The notes under the pieces were generated by a model. It ran no database searches, was not told the origin of the DNA, and saw only the letters and a list, made by a program, of their open reading frames with translations. From NCBI GenBank assembly GCA_905221605.1, contig CAJNDS010001358.1, positions 558,712 to 622,711 on the forward strand: a stretch of 64,000 nt of DNA, written 5' to 3'. Shown here piece by piece: positions 30,273-42,345 of the stretch; positions within the stretch are counted from its first letter, which is position 1; every line of letters begins with the position of its first letter. This DNA comes from Symbiodinium natans. Its lineage: Eukaryota > Sar > Dinophyceae > Suessiales > Symbiodiniaceae. Made by a program: the position numbers and the translations under genes.

Positions 30273-33198
30273 GAAGGGCTCTTTAGGGCTGAGGGTTTAG
30301 CACGGGCTTGGAGGGTCCGGAGTGCCAAGCCTCTGCTTTTGTTCGGTTTGGACTTTCGGGAACATCGGCAGGGTCCGCGTTTGTGGGAAGCGGGTTGCAG
30401 CTGCTCAGACTGTTAGCGGAGTCGACTCCTCGTGAACGTGGGTTTCGGGTTTCGGGTTTAGGGTTTAGGGTTTAGGGGTTTTCTTGAAGTTGCTAGCAGC
30501 AGCAGCAACCTGACCCAAGCTTCCTGGCTTAAGGTTTCGATTTCGGGTGTTAGGAGTTGTTGGCTTGAGGCAAGCTGCTTCGGAACAGCGCAGTCTAGGG
30601 TTGTTTTCTGCATACCTCGCCTCCCATACCTTGACCTTCGGTTCCTCTGGGGAACGGGACAGGTAAGACGAGGTGCAGTGAGGGTTAGGGTTTTAATTCT
30701 TTGGGTTCGGTTGAGGGTTGGGTTAGGGTGAAAGAGGAGTAGGGCTGGGAGATCAAGCTGCCTTCGCAAGATGTTGGTATGGGTTCGGGTTTAGGGTTTA
30801 GGGTTTAGGGTTTAGGATTTAGGGTTTAGGGTTTAGGGTGCCTTGCTTATGGGGGTTGGGTTTGGGTGCGGGCCTTTTGCCCCAATCAGGTTTCTTTTAA
30901 GCACCCGAAGCTCTACACGCTAAACCGTACTAAGCCCCAAGCCCTAAACCCTAAACCCCAAACCTCCCTAAGCCCTAAGCCCCATAGAGCCCGAAAGCCT
31001 TAACCCAGAATCATTCGCCCTGGAGCCTGGCTAGGAGAATCCGGGGGTGCTGGAAGCAGGCAAGCCGCCCGGGGTTTCGGTTTGCTGGTTGGGGTTTCGC
31101 GTTCTCTTTGACCCCAACATCAACCAGACCTTCAACCACTGCAATAAAGGAACACTTTCATTTTTGCCGGGTCTTCACTTTGTGGTGCTTTACTGTAACT
31201 TTAGATCCTTAGCCTTTTATTTTTGTGCCTATTGGATTTCTTAAAATAAAAGGAAGCGGAAAAATTGATTATAGCTACCCTCCGAAGAGCAGCCAAGTTC
31301 AACTCAGTTTTGCTTTGGACGATAGGGGAAGTCGATGTAAGCCGCCCCTAACGCCTGGACCCTAACCCCATCAAGCCTCACCCCTCAGCCCTAAACCCTA
31401 AACCCTCAACCCTCAACCCTAAGCCAGGTCACTGGGGGAAGGGGGACCCAGGATCCACGCCCTCAGCCCGAAAACCTCAACCCTAAACCCTAAACCCGAA
31501 ACCCTAAACTCTAAGCCCTAAACCCTAAACCCTAAACCCTAAACCCTAAACCCTAAACCCTAAACCCTGCTGCTGGTCTGCTGCCTGCCGACAGGAACAA
31601 AGAGTGGACTGCCCGGGCCCACCGAGGCTGGCGGACTTTAGGGCTTTCAGCGTGTGCTGCGGCCCGAAGCACGTAAACCTAAAGGGGTTAAGGATTTAGG
31701 GTTTAGGTTAGGGTTTAGGGTTTAGGGTGTAGGGTTTAGGTTTTAGGGTTTAGGGTACTAAGCCCAATACCTTTAGGAGTTTAGGGTTTAGGGCTTCGGG
31801 GCCCAGAACTCACATTCCGAACCCTAAACCCTTAACTCCTTAACCCTTAACCTCCGAGCCCTCAATCTAGCAACGACCTTTTGGGTTCAGGGCTCGGGGT
31901 CAACAGGGACCAGGAGGGTTTGGGGATTGAGGAGTTTGGGTTCAGGGGTTAGGGTTTAAGGAAGGGTTAGGGTTTAGGGAGTTTATGCTTTAAGGGTTGG
32001 GGTTTCTGGACTTTAGGGGTTCAAGGGTTCGGGTTTAAGGAGCTGTTGCACGACGCTCGGGCGTCAGAATACCGTTTTGAGGAGCTGATCCTAAACCCTA
32101 AACCCTAAACCCTAAACCCTAAACCCTAAACCCTAAACCCTAAACCCTAAACCCTAAAAACCCTAAACCCTAAACCCTAAACGCTAAACGCTAAACCCTA
32201 AACCCTAAACCCTAAGCCCTAAACCCTAAACCCTAAAGCCTAAACCCGAAACCCTAACCCAACGCTCGGATTCCTGGCCGAGCCGCGAACTCACACAAGC
32301 CCAGGCCCTCAAGCCTCCAAGTTCTAAACCCTCCAGGGCACCCCAAACCCCACATCCCCCTAAACCCTAAACCCTAAACCCTAAACCCGAAACCCTAAAC
32401 CCTAAACCCGAAACCCTAAACCCTAAACCCTAAATCCAAGCCTTCGATCCCCCGCCCATGGCTCTGTGGCGTGCGGTCGGTGGCCGCGGAAGTGGGGGCT
32501 TACTCGCCCGCCAGGCAGGCTTAGGGTTTAGGGTTGAGGGTTTAGGGTTTAGGGTTTAGGGTTTAGGGTTGGGGTTGAGGGTTTAGGGTTTGAGGTTTAG
32601 GGTTTAGGGTTTCGGGTTTAGGGCCTGAGGATGTGTTAGGGCGCCAGTGACAGGGGTTCAGGGTTTACTTTCTACAGTCAAGTTAGGTATGTCTGTTCTG
32701 TAGTTGTGTTTTTCAGGTAAATCCAAAGGGATTTCTGCAACGAGTGTTTTCCTTGTGGTTCAGTATAGTTATGAGGGGTTTGGGGTTTAAGGGCTTTGCG
32801 CTTCTAGAGCTTCAGGGCCTTAGGGTCCACTTTGATTTCAGAGTCGTTTGGGGGTCTCGGGTATTTCGTTCTGCTGGTGGTGGACCTGGGCAATCCCACA
32901 TTCGGCGTTGGCGAAGGATGTCGGTGCAGCTACAGGACAAGGAGGTGAATACCAGTACATGACATGAAGTAGGGAGCAATCTCAGCCCCATGCCCCACAC
33001 CCCTCCAACGATGCGGTGCTGAAGGCCTAAAAACCCTCAAACCCCACACCAAAAAAGCCCCAAACGTGAAACGCCCCCAAGCCCCAGTCCCTAAGCCCTA
33101 AACCCTAAACCCTAAACCCTAAACCCTAAACCCTAAACCCTAAACCCTAAACCCTAAACCCTAAACACTAAACCCTAAACCCGCCTCCCATTGGTCAG

Positions 33199-33261
33199 GG
33201 TCAGTCCTTGAGCTCAGCGGCGTTGTCGCCACGGCTGGCCACCGGCACGGTGGTGCGTGAG
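33199..33261 (+). CDS. Exon of an SH3-like domain (part 1)
   Basis: Acceptor ttggtcag^ggt, donor cgtgag^gc, 63 bp, phase 0 to 0. Encodes GQSLSSAALSPRLATGTVVR, resembling the first half of bacterial-type SH3 (SH3b-like) repeats common in dinoflagellate proteins. Joins in phase to 34440-34500. Confidence 0.5.
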
Positions 33262-33539
33262 GCCGTTTCATGTAACAGAGGGGTCGGAATATTGTAAACG
33301 CTTGCGCGCGCGCCGCCTTGGCTGCCGGGTTGGCACGCTTTTCGAAAAAGGCCTCAACAAAACCGGGAGGGGGAATGGTCCCAGGGGTCCCCAGCCAAAT
33401 TCGTGCATTTTGGAGTGCCCTCTCTGCCGACAGGAGGGACCCCCCACGGCATCGGTTTGCGGCTCCTCCAAACGATGGGGGGGTGTCCCACAGGGCGGGT
33501 AGGGGGAAGGAGACCGGATCCGTGTCTGCATTGTTCCAA

Positions 33540-34320
33540 ACGCTTCTCGGCAGGAAGTTGAGGCGAATTACTAATAGTTTTCCCTTACGGCCCCTCTATA
33601 ATCATACTACAATTATCACCAAAACCCTCTCCCACGCGCATCAAATGCAACTGCTGGGGAACACGCAAAGACCCACACGATACAGCCTATTTGGAATGCA
33701 AATGAGCAATGTTATTTTTGCTGCAAACTCTTGCAGTTCTCTGTTGAGCCACGAACTCTCATGAGAACTTGCCCGCGGGCTACTGACCTTGCTGATTCGA
33801 CCTACCGCGAATGGCACAACTCTTTCGTTGTTATCGAAGCTTCTTTACAACGCATTCTTCACATTCTTTAAAGTATGAGTCTAGAATGATATTCTTGTGA
33901 GTGTACAAAACACTCTGTTTCACCATCATCGCACAGACTTCGGTCCGCATACCCCCAAAACCCTGTTCTGATTATTAAGGCCCCTCTATTAGGGCTTTGT
34001 TCAGGGCATAGGGACTGCCATGCCCATCAGTGGTGCAAGCCCTCAACCCTCCCCACCCCTGAGGCCATTAAAGGTGGGGCGAATCCCAAAATCCGAGACC
34101 AGTTTTAAACTCAACGGGGCTCAGGCTAACCCTGACTTCGAGTTTGAGGAGAAGCATGATGTAGGGCTTCGGGCTCGTCTCAACAGTGATTACATGGTTC
34201 CCTCAGTATGGTTCTGCACCTTTGTTAGAGGGACTTGACGTATATGCAACGGAAACTGAGCGCCTGAATCACGAACCTCTACCGATTCTGCCCTTCTCCC
34301 CGATCCAAAATCCCAAAACC
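33540..34320. other. Unique DNA, no gene recognised
   Basis: Low in telomere-type repeats and locally AT-richer. Only short frames, no motif. Confidence 0.4.
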
Positions 34321-34439
34321 CCTAAGCTAAACCCTTAACCTTGAAACCCTGAACCCTAAACCCTGAACCCCTTTAAACCCTAAACCCTAAACCCTAAACC
34401 CTGAACCCTAAGCCCAGGGCCGATTTTCTCTCCCCCGAG

Positions 34440-34500
34440 GTGCAGGTGGCTGGGGACCGTTTGCAGTTCACGCTCGTGGAGGGGGACGGCCCTGCGGAAG
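34440..34500 (+). CDS. Exon of an SH3-like domain (part 2)
   Basis: Acceptor ccccgag^gtg, donor gaag^ga. Encodes VQVAGDRLQFTLVEGDGPAE; the following bases read GW before the frame runs into intron-like sequence. GDGPAEGW is the typical end of the SH3-like repeat. With 33199-33261 it forms one domain split by an intron rich in telomere-type sequence. It may be the N-terminus of the phosphoesterase gene or of a separate gene. Confidence 0.55.
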
Positions 34501-35600
34501 GATGGGCGCACCCCGTCTTCTTCGTATTGGGTAGAGGACCCCAAAACCCTTGAACGTTTAGTTCAGGCCCTAAACCCTAAACCCGGAACCCGGAACCCTG
34601 AACCCTTAACGCTGAAGCCTAAACCCGAAACCCGTGAACCATTCAGGGGGATGCGCTCCAGAACTCCTAAACCCTAAACCCGAAACCCTAAAACCTAAAC
34701 CCTAAACCCTAAACCCGACATAACCCCTGCATCCTTCTTTCGGATCCGTCGGCCGAGGAGCCTCCACCTCAAAGGCGTCTCAGCTGACCTGCGACTGTGG
34801 CCGTGAGGGTGTAGGGTTTAAGGTTTAGGGTTTAGGGTTTGAGACTGTTTGGGGCCTTGAGGGTTCAGCATTTGGGGTTAGACGGTTAGTTGTAGGGTCG
34901 AGTGATTGAGAGTGTCTAGGGCTGAGGGTGCTGCACAGTCCCCATCTCTCATTTCAACCTGAAAGAATCCGCAACCCTAAGCTGTACCTTGAGTTCGAGT
35001 TCTCCCTAAACCCTAAACCCTAAACCCTAAACGCCCTAAGCCCTGAGCCTGAACGTCGATCCTGAATCGCAAGCCTGACAACCCCGAATCCAAGCTCCAA
35101 GACCCAACGCCCTAGTGCCCGACGCCCGCACCCACTAAGGCTCCGGGTTCCTGGTCCCTGTTTAGGGTTTATATAGGGTTTCGGGCTTAGGGGTTTAGGG
35201 TTTAGGGGTTTAGGGTTTAGGGGTTTAGGGTTTAGGGTTTAGGGTTTAGGGGTTGTTTGGGGTTGTGGGCTTGGGGTTTGGCATTGTGGGTGGGGTTTAC
35301 AGGTGTTCCGGGCTTTAGTGGTGGGGGCTGAGCATAGAGGCCATGTATGACCTCAACCCACCCCGTGTATGATAGGGCTGAGGGTCTGACATCAGACCAA
35401 GTTTTCGTGGTGGCGATAAGAAAATCGTGTTATTTGGTTTGCCCTCATTACGGTTTAGGGTTTACGGTTTAGGGTTAAGGGTTTAGGGATTAGGGTACTT
35501 ATTACTGCATTCATCGGTATTTCGTGTCTGGCTGAGTGAGGCACGCTCCTGAAGCCTGATGCCCTCAAAAAGCTCCCGACCCCATATGGGAAACCCACAA

Positions 35601-35695
35601 CTTGGGATGTCCCCCCTTATATCAAGAGTCCTTAATTGGGATTATAGTACCCCTACTATTATTAAGGACTGTTTGTATAAGGGGAACATCCCAAC
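35601..35695. mobile_element. Short TIR element, family 1
   Basis: Imperfect terminal inverted repeats of about 35 bp: cttgggatgtccccccttat ... ataaggggaacatcccaac. A relative lies at 61444-61548 and a half copy at about 61084-61121. No coding capacity. Confidence 0.8.
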
Positions 35696-36730
35696 CCAAA
35701 ACCTTTAAGCCCAAGATTTTTCCACTCAACACCCCCAGGCCCCAAATCCTGAACCCTGGCGCCCGTTGTCACCCTCACCAGCAAGTCAACGTGAACCCTA
35801 AACCCTGAACCCTAAACCCTGAAACCCCATGAAATCCCACATCCCCCAAGAGGCAAGCCACTGCGGCTTGGATGCATCCGAAACCAACAACAAAAGCCCA
35901 ACATAGGGACCTTATACAGGCACACTTCTAGTGTATGCGGGCCTACTTTCTGGGGTTTAGGTTTGAGGGACTTTTTGAGGGCTTCTTCCAGGAAAAGGTG
36001 GGAGTGAGGGAGTGAGGTTCACGGAATGATGGATTTTGGGGTTTTTCATGGATTCAAGGTTTGTTTGCTGGCCTGTTTTCTTGAACTCCACAAGCCCCAA
36101 GCCCCCAAACCCTGAACCCCAAATATGCACACAACCCTTAAGCCCCCAGTACCCACATTCACGAAAGCCCCCTTTCGACGTTTACCAAAAAGCAAAGTGC
36201 AAGCCATAATCATCCCTTTGCCGAACCCCAAACCCTGGGCAACAGTTTGGCAACAGTTTGAGGGTCCACCCCTGGGTAGCATAGTCACTGCTGGCAGAGA
36301 CAGCATGCAAAGAAGAGGTTGCGCGAGAGGTGCAGACAGAATTTGCCCCAGATCCTTCGCGACAATGTCGCAGCAAGGTTCGAGAAGTGCCAAGGAGAAC
36401 CAAGCGAGAGCATCTCAGATGCAGATGTTCAGCCGTACTTCTTAAGTTGCAAGCCATTTTTGTGCAAGCATTGAGTCAGCCCTGAGCCCGGAACCCTAAA
36501 CCACTAGAAACTCACTGACAGGCGAGGCCAGGCACCTCCCTTCTGAGATGGATTTGGGGTTAGGGCCAAGTGCTTTCTAGCCGAATTACCCATGAAGCTG
36601 CAAGTAAATAAACCCTAAGCCCTAGCCCTAAACCCTAAACCCTAAACCCTAAACCCTAAACCCTAAACCCTAAACCCTAAACCCTAAACCCTAAACCCTA
36701 AACCCTAAACCCTAAACCCTGCATCCTCAG

Positions 36731-36814
36731 CCTTTTGCGCACGGAGGCTTGGCTGCAGTGCGCCGTGGGGCTGAAGCGCTGACGGCCCCCGAGGCCGGCA
36801 AGGGGCAAGTTGAG
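36731..36814 (+). CDS. Probable exon, function unknown
   Basis: Acceptor atcctcag^cct, possible GC donor gttgag^gc. Open frame of 28 codons beginning PFAHGGLAAVRRGAEALTAP. It lies exactly between a CCCTAAA block (36610-36722) and a TTTAGGG block (36828-36875), the placement of the proven exons downstream. Confidence 0.4.
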
Positions 36815-37704
36815 GCATGGGATGGGGGTTTAGGGTTTAGGGTTTAGGGTTTAGGGTTTAGGGTTTAGGGTTTAGGCTTCGGTTGGTTTCAAGACTTGCG
36901 AGTAGAGATCTTGGGGCTTAGGGCTCTAGGACTTCAAATTTTTGCTCTAGATGTAATCGCTTTAGGGCGGTAGGGTCTAGGGTTGCGGGGTTGTAGCGGT
37001 CTTTACAAGGCGTTCGTAACAGGGCTGTCTTGAAGCACAGGGCTTTGAAGCACAGGGCTTGAACAATTAGGGTTCATGAGGAGTTCTGGCAATAGGTGTC
37101 GGATTTTCAAGTTCTAGGGTTCAGGGTCCAAGGGTTTGGAAAGTTTAGGGTTTCCGGGGGACTGCTGAAGTAACACTTTACGCATTCAAGGGTTCGAGGG
37201 AAAACCCCTAACCCAGAGCCCTAGACCGAGTTTAGGTATCCTGCACTCTTCTGATATAGAATCTATAGAATATAGAATGGCTGGCAATGTAACGAAGTCA
37301 GAGTTCATTCCGACTGTTTTCAGTCAAATTACCGCGAAGCGCCAGCCTCCTCAAGGATTGGCCCAACTTGGGCTGCAGTCGCCTGCTGGCTTGGAGCGAT
37401 CTCCACGTGGACCCCCCTTCCATCCGGGCTCGTGTGTTCATCCCTGTTTGGAGTTTGGGGAATCAAGGGGTACCCCTATTTCGCGAAATGCTCATGTGTT
37501 CCTCCCTCCCTTGAAGCTTCAAGTAGGTTCAGGGTCGCGGTGCGGGGCAGAATTCTGAGGCTTGGGCAGGTGGGTGTGGTTGAGGCACGGCCTTGCGTGC
37601 GAGCTCGCGCGCGCGATGTAGGGGCTCAGAGATTTCGGTGCAGTTTCTTCCGCGGATGAGTATGTGTAGAGGGGTCACGAGACTGAAGTCTCCTTATCCT
37701 TGTA

Positions 37705-37875
37705 CCGGCTCCTGCGAGGATATGGGTGAGAACCAGAGGCGCCTTGCTCGCAAGGAGCGCATGGAAGAGCTGCTGATTGAGGGGGGAGTTCGGGGTTCTG
37801 CGCAGGTTCGGGTCCTCAGGAAGCATAGGGCCGCCCAAGAAACCACTCGCCAAGGCCACTTGGCCGAGTGTTAAG
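37705..37875 (+). CDS. Small charged ORF, function unknown
   Basis: The frame containing MGENQRRLARKERMEELLIE ends at a stop near 37875 after about 50 codons. Composition is protein-like (basic, helical), but no splice chain or family was recognised. It could be a final exon or chance. Confidence 0.25.
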
Positions 37876-38476
37876 GCAACAAGGAGCTCCCGAGTACCTA
37901 CTTTTTAACTACATACAAGGTCTTAGCTCTCTCAATGATGATTCTTCTCGTTCGAAAGGCCTTGAAGAGCAGGGGCGTGAGAGGGGGGCTAACCGCCCAC
38001 ATGCACACATGGAGTGCGAACTCCCAGCACTGAGGTTGAGGCTTTAGGGCTTGGGGTATCAGGCTTCAGGGCACCGAGGCCGCACGAAGATCCCTCTAAA
38101 CCCTAAACCCTAAACCCTAAACTTAGGGTTTAGGGTTTAGGGTTCAGGGTTTAGGGTTCAGGGTTAGGTCTCGATGTATTCGGCTTCGGCCCGTCAATAG
38201 TTCGTGACGCCTGGCTCCTAGATGGCAAAACGAAGCACTCCCTCGGCCAGAAAGTCCCTGATTCAAGCATGGATTTTCGGCTAAGTTCGCTCCAATCCGA
38301 AACCCTTGAAAGGGCTCATGGATGGTTGGCATATTATGTGGCGTTTGCAACCCAGATATCTTCAGCATTCTGAAACACTTTATTCCCATAAACCCGAAAC
38401 CCTAAGCCTAAACCCTAAACCCTAAATTTGAACCATTCTTAAGCCCTTTGTTCCCATAGCCCTCAAATCCCCCAAA

Positions 38477-38611
38477 AAGAGTTCTCAGGTTCTTGGAAGG
38501 AGTGGGGGGAGATGAAACCCTAAACCCTAAACCTAAACCCTAAACCCTAAACCCTAAACCCTAAACCCCTCCGAAGAGTTCTCAGGTTCTTGGAAGGAGT
38601 GGGGGGAGATG
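38477..38611 (+). repeat. 38-bp direct duplication flanking a telomere-type block
   Basis: 38477-38514 equals 38574-38611 exactly. The 59 bp between are almost pure CCCTAAA. The right copy overlaps the start of the first phosphoesterase exon. Confidence 0.9.
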
Positions 38612-38687
38612 GCGAGGCGGCGGTCATCTTGTGCGGGGACCTCTGCACGAATCTCGAGTTGCTGACGCTTCGCCCTGGCAGTCAGAG
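38597..38687 (+). CDS. Metallophosphoesterase-ARH gene, exon a (GD motif)
   Basis: Encodes DGEAAVILCGDLCTNLELL, matching the ILAGD metal-binding motif of calcineurin-type phosphoesterases. Donor cagag^gc; it ends in phase 2 and joins 39485 in phase. The acceptor is uncertain (38597 to 38617). The upstream exon with the DxH motif was not found. Confidence 0.65.
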
Positions 38688-39484
38688 GCGTTTAGGGTTT
38701 AGGGTTTAGGGTTTAGGGTTTAAGGTTTCGGGCCTAAGTGATCCTTGTTCTACCCCCCCCCCCCCCAAAAAAAAAAAACAAAATGGAATCTCGCCTTAAA
38801 GAGGAGACAAAAAAGCCGAAAGCACAGTGGAATCTTCCGAAGAAGGATCCCAAACAGGCTCGAGTGCACATGCCGGAAAACCCTAAACCCTGAACCCTAT
38901 ATAAACCCTAAACCCTAAACCCTAAACCCTAAACCAGAAGTGTTTGTATCACTTTGGGTTCCCCCTGATGCGGCTCAGCGGTGGAGGGGGTTAGATTTTT
39001 GGGTAAGCGCTGAAAAGCCCCCCAAAAAAGCACCATAAAGCCCCAACCCGGTGAGCCTTGTAAAGCCTGGAAGAAGCCCTAAACCCCCTCAAAAGCCTCT
39101 AAACTCCGTGCATACACCGCCAAAGGCCCCCTAGACGCACCTCCAGTCATACCTTGCCAAATCCCGCAAAACCCCCAAAACCGAAGACCCCAAAACCCTC
39201 TCCAAAATCCCAAAACCCGAAGACCCCAAAACCAGCGAGACCCCCAAAAACCCTAAGACCCCCAAGCCCCCAAAACCCTAAACACCCAAAGCTCAAAAAA
39301 GCCCCTGAAGCGGGCGTTTGCGAAAATAGGGGGCCCCCGAAAATGGACCCCCCCAAATAGTCAGATTCCCTCATAGCAAGGACCCCAAGAAGGGAGCTGC
39401 GGTTTAGGGTTTAGGGTTTAGGTTTAGGCGGTTTAGGGTTTAGGGTTTCGGGTCGCCCCAATCTCGCAAACCACTGAGTATAAG

Positions 39485-39584
39485 GAGATCCACCCTGGAG
39501 CTCTGTGTTTCGCGCTTCCGCGCGGTCTTCTATGTCCCCGGCAACCACGAGCTGTGGGTCTATCAGCTGGCACGTAACATGAGG
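39485..39584 (+). CDS. Metallophosphoesterase-ARH gene, exon b (GNHE motif)
   Basis: Acceptor ataag^g, donor atgagg^gt. Encodes ELCVSRFRAVFYVPGNHELW: GNHE is the signature of the family and VFYVPGNHELW its classical context. Phase 0 out. Confidence 0.75.
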
Positions 39585-39954
39585 GTTCAAGGTTTAGGGT
39601 TCAGGGTTCAGGGTGTAGGGTTTAGGGTTCAGCGTTTAGAGCTTGCGGTTCTTGAAGTAAGCTTAAGGTTTAGGTTTTTGATTTAAGCTTCATTTAGGGC
39701 CGAAACCCAAAACCCTAGCCCCGAAACCCTACAACCCTTAGCCCTAAACCTTATTCACCGGTTTCCCCAAAGGAGGGGTTTACCTTTTTGTCGGATTCAG
39801 GGTGTTTTCCCCTGTATGTATGGACTCGTACCTTAAGAGCCTTTAAAACCCTACAGCTACCATACACCTTCAGGGTTTAGGGTTTAGGGTTCTCATGGGC
39901 CCTATAAACCCTATAAACCCCATACACCCCAAATGCCCTACACGCCTCATATGC

Positions 39955-40049
39955 GTAGTTCTCTAAACTAGGGTCCCTCTTTAGATCTCCTATATAGTAC
40001 GGCACCCTTCAAAAAGGACCCCAAGAAGACCCTAATTTGGAGAGCTACC
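39955..40049. mobile_element. Short TIR element, family 2
   Basis: Ends gtagttctctaaactagggt and gaccctaatttggagagcta are imperfect inverted repeats of about 21 bp. The core tatatagtacggcacccttc is shared with 47114-47210 and 57720-57792. It lies in the intron between exons b and c. Confidence 0.75.
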
Positions 40050-40154
40050 CACCTACACCCACCCTAAACCCTAAACCCTAAGCCCTACAGACCCCAAACC
40101 TAAGCCCTAAACCCGAAGCCCTATACACCCTCAAATTCCTTCAACTTCCTGCAG

Positions 40155-40235
40155 GTGGCTCGCGATGCCCGCGACCCCTCGCAGCAGGCCACATCCTTCA
40201 CCAAGTTCCTGGACATTCTTCGTCTGTGCGCAGAG
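40155..40235 (+). CDS. Metallophosphoesterase-ARH gene, exon c
   Basis: Acceptor ttcctgcag^gtg. Encodes ATSFTKFLDILRLCAE, the conserved helix after GNHE (family pattern S-x-KL-x2-I-x2-LC). The donor is not clear. Confidence 0.65.
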
Positions 40236-40870
40236 CATCCCGGGTGCAAGTTCATGATGTTTTTTTGGGATTAGGGTTTAGGGTTTGATGTTTAGGGTTT
40301 AGGGTTTGGGGTTTGGGGTTTGGGGTTTGGGGGGGAGGGTTTAGGATGGTTTCGGGCTTAGGGTGTGTAGGATCGGCTTCAACTCCAGACCTAAACTTCT
40401 TGACGTGTCGCCTCGTGACCTGGCGTGTTCGCTCGTGGCCTTGTGGCATACAGGGTGAGGTTCGAAATTGCGTAAATCCTGGAGCTTGAGAAGCCTCAGC
40501 TAACTGACTCTTTCCGTACTCTAGACCCCAGGCTTACACCGATGAGCTCTGCAAACCCCAAAGAGCAACACTCACAAGCCTTCTGTGCGCCTTATCAGCC
40601 TCATAAGGGCCGCAAGACTCAGAAAGCCTTAACCTGAACCTAACGGTACGTAGCCCGGCATTCAAACCCGGGGTGTAGCCGCCCTCGGTGTCAAAATCCA
40701 GTCAAACTCCATACTGTGAGGTTTGCCTGCTCCCTTCCCTCCCCCCTCCGGCCTGTCAATGTACATGTTTGTTTTGGGGTGGAGGCGCTTTAGAGAGCTA
40801 TCACTTTATGGGCTGTACACTAGACTAGCTAGTTCCTAAGCAGCTAGGGTATCCAAGCCGAGATGCGAAG

Positions 40871-40946
40871 AGGTGTGGGGTCCACACCAAGCCTGCTTTC
40901 ATCGCGCCGGGGGTGGCGGTGTGCCCGCTCTTCTCTTGGTATCAAG
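40871..40946 (+). CDS. Metallophosphoesterase-ARH gene, exon d (PLFSWY)
   Basis: Acceptor gcgaag^agg, donor tcaag^gc. Encodes GVHTKPAFIAPGVAVCPLFS and then WYQ; PLFSWY is a family landmark. It ends in phase 1 and the split Gly codon is completed by exon e. Confidence 0.7.
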
Positions 40947-41894
40947 GCCTGCGGTTGGGATTCGATTTTTTTTGGGCTTTCGGTACCAAGCTGGTTTCTG
41001 GCTGGGCTAGAATCGAGACTTCTGTCAACGTCTATTCCTTGTTGTTTAGGCGGGGCCTACCTACAGAAGCCCTCTACTTCAAAACATCGTTGTATCTCCA
41101 CTACTGCCCAAATGCCCCTTAGCTAAGCTTAAATGCGCTCAAGGAAGCAGCCTGAGCTTGGAGGGAATGTGTGTGTGTGTGTGTGTGATTGCTTTAGAAA
41201 CGGGACACAGGTTACTTCAGCTGGGAGGCTCAAACCCCTAAACCCTAAACCCTAAACCCTAAACCCTAAACCCTAAACCCTAAACCCTAAAACTGTTCTT
41301 TGGATGCTTTGAGTGCTGGGCAGGTGACTTCTCAGGCGTGATGGTTCCGCATGGAGGCAGGAGTTTGCCCTAGTGCCTAAGCCCTAAAGCCCTGAAGCGT
41401 TTAGGGTTTAGGGTCTAGTGTGTAGGGTTTTTAGGGTGGCCTCAAACCCCAGGTTAGAGTCTTTAGCCCCAGACGCTTTGAAAGTAGGGTTAGCCTATAT
41501 CACAGCCGGGACTTTAGGATTTTGTGTTGAGGGTTAGAACCCTAAACCATACGCCCTAGTTAAACCCTAAGCCTTAGCCCTGAACCCTAAACCCCAAACC
41601 CTAAACCCTTAAACCCCAAACCCTAAACCCTTTGTGTCCTCCGTGTCGTCGGGTTGGGGTTTCATTGCTTTCGCATAGCGGTTTGTGGGTTTGGGCCACC
41701 CCCCCCACCCCCCCCCTCCCCCGCCCCCCACGCAAACGCCGACCCAAACATTGTGGGGAGAAGCCCATTTTGGCAAGTTCTTCAAATCATGGAACCCTTC
41801 TTGGGCGCCTACTTTAGGGAACCCTCCCACCCCCCCGGCCCAAAAACCCAAAGCCCTGAACTACCTCTTGCTTGTCGCCTTGAACTGAATCCAG

Positions 41895-41950
41895 GCTTTG
41901 ATTCGGCAACGTTTTGGCCGGAGCTCGCGGACGACCCGCACAATCCGCAA
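41895..41950 (+). CDS. Metallophosphoesterase-ARH gene, exon e
   Basis: Acceptor aatccag^gc, donor ccgcaa^ga. Encodes FDSATFWPELADDPHNPQ, the FD-x2-C-x-WP region of the family. Begins in the phase left by exon d. Confidence 0.65.
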
Positions 41951-41979
41951 GACCGCCTAGGGCTGTGGGGTCTTACGGG

Positions 41980-42011
41980 AATAACACCCCCGTATACAGG
42001 GGGGTGTTATT
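41980..42011. repeat. Perfect hairpin
   Basis: 12-bp stem aataacaccccc / gggggtgttatt with an 8-base loop, 30 bp after phosphoesterase exon e, near its 5' intron end. Confidence 0.85.
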
Positions 42012-42229
42012 GGTCTTCCGGGGTTCTTGGTTCATTTGGCCTTGGCTTGAGGGTTGCTTCGGGATGTGCAGGGGGCTTCTGTGCACCGGGATGTGCACCA
42101 GGATGTGCACCAGGATGTCTTGGCCCATGAGTATGCCCATCACCTGGTTCCCGTAAACGCGACCCGAGTGAAGCAGCGGAGGAGATTGACATCAAGCCCT
42201 AGTGGACGAGAGTCACATCGAGCAGGGCC

Positions 42230-42345
42230 CCTTGCGGCGAGGGGAGAGCCTCGGCGGCGCCAGGAGCCCCCGAAGATCGTCTGAAGCAGCGGCTGTGGGG
42301 CAACTCGATTCTGGAAGAACATGCCTTTGCCCGCGTGGTGTGGCC
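42230..42345 (+). CDS. Open exon-like segment, unassigned
   Basis: One frame reads PEDRLKQRLWGNSILEEHAF and continues FARVVWPRNPGEVSF. It looks protein-coding but lies between exons e and g, which already join in phase, so it may be an alternative exon, a decayed mobile ORF or chance. Confidence 0.25.

Noticed and set aside
41766-41782. Spliced-leader-like word ccattttggcaag (also 15645-15662)
   Set aside because: Matches only about ten bases of the dinoflagellate leader; the 15645 site is RT coding sequence.
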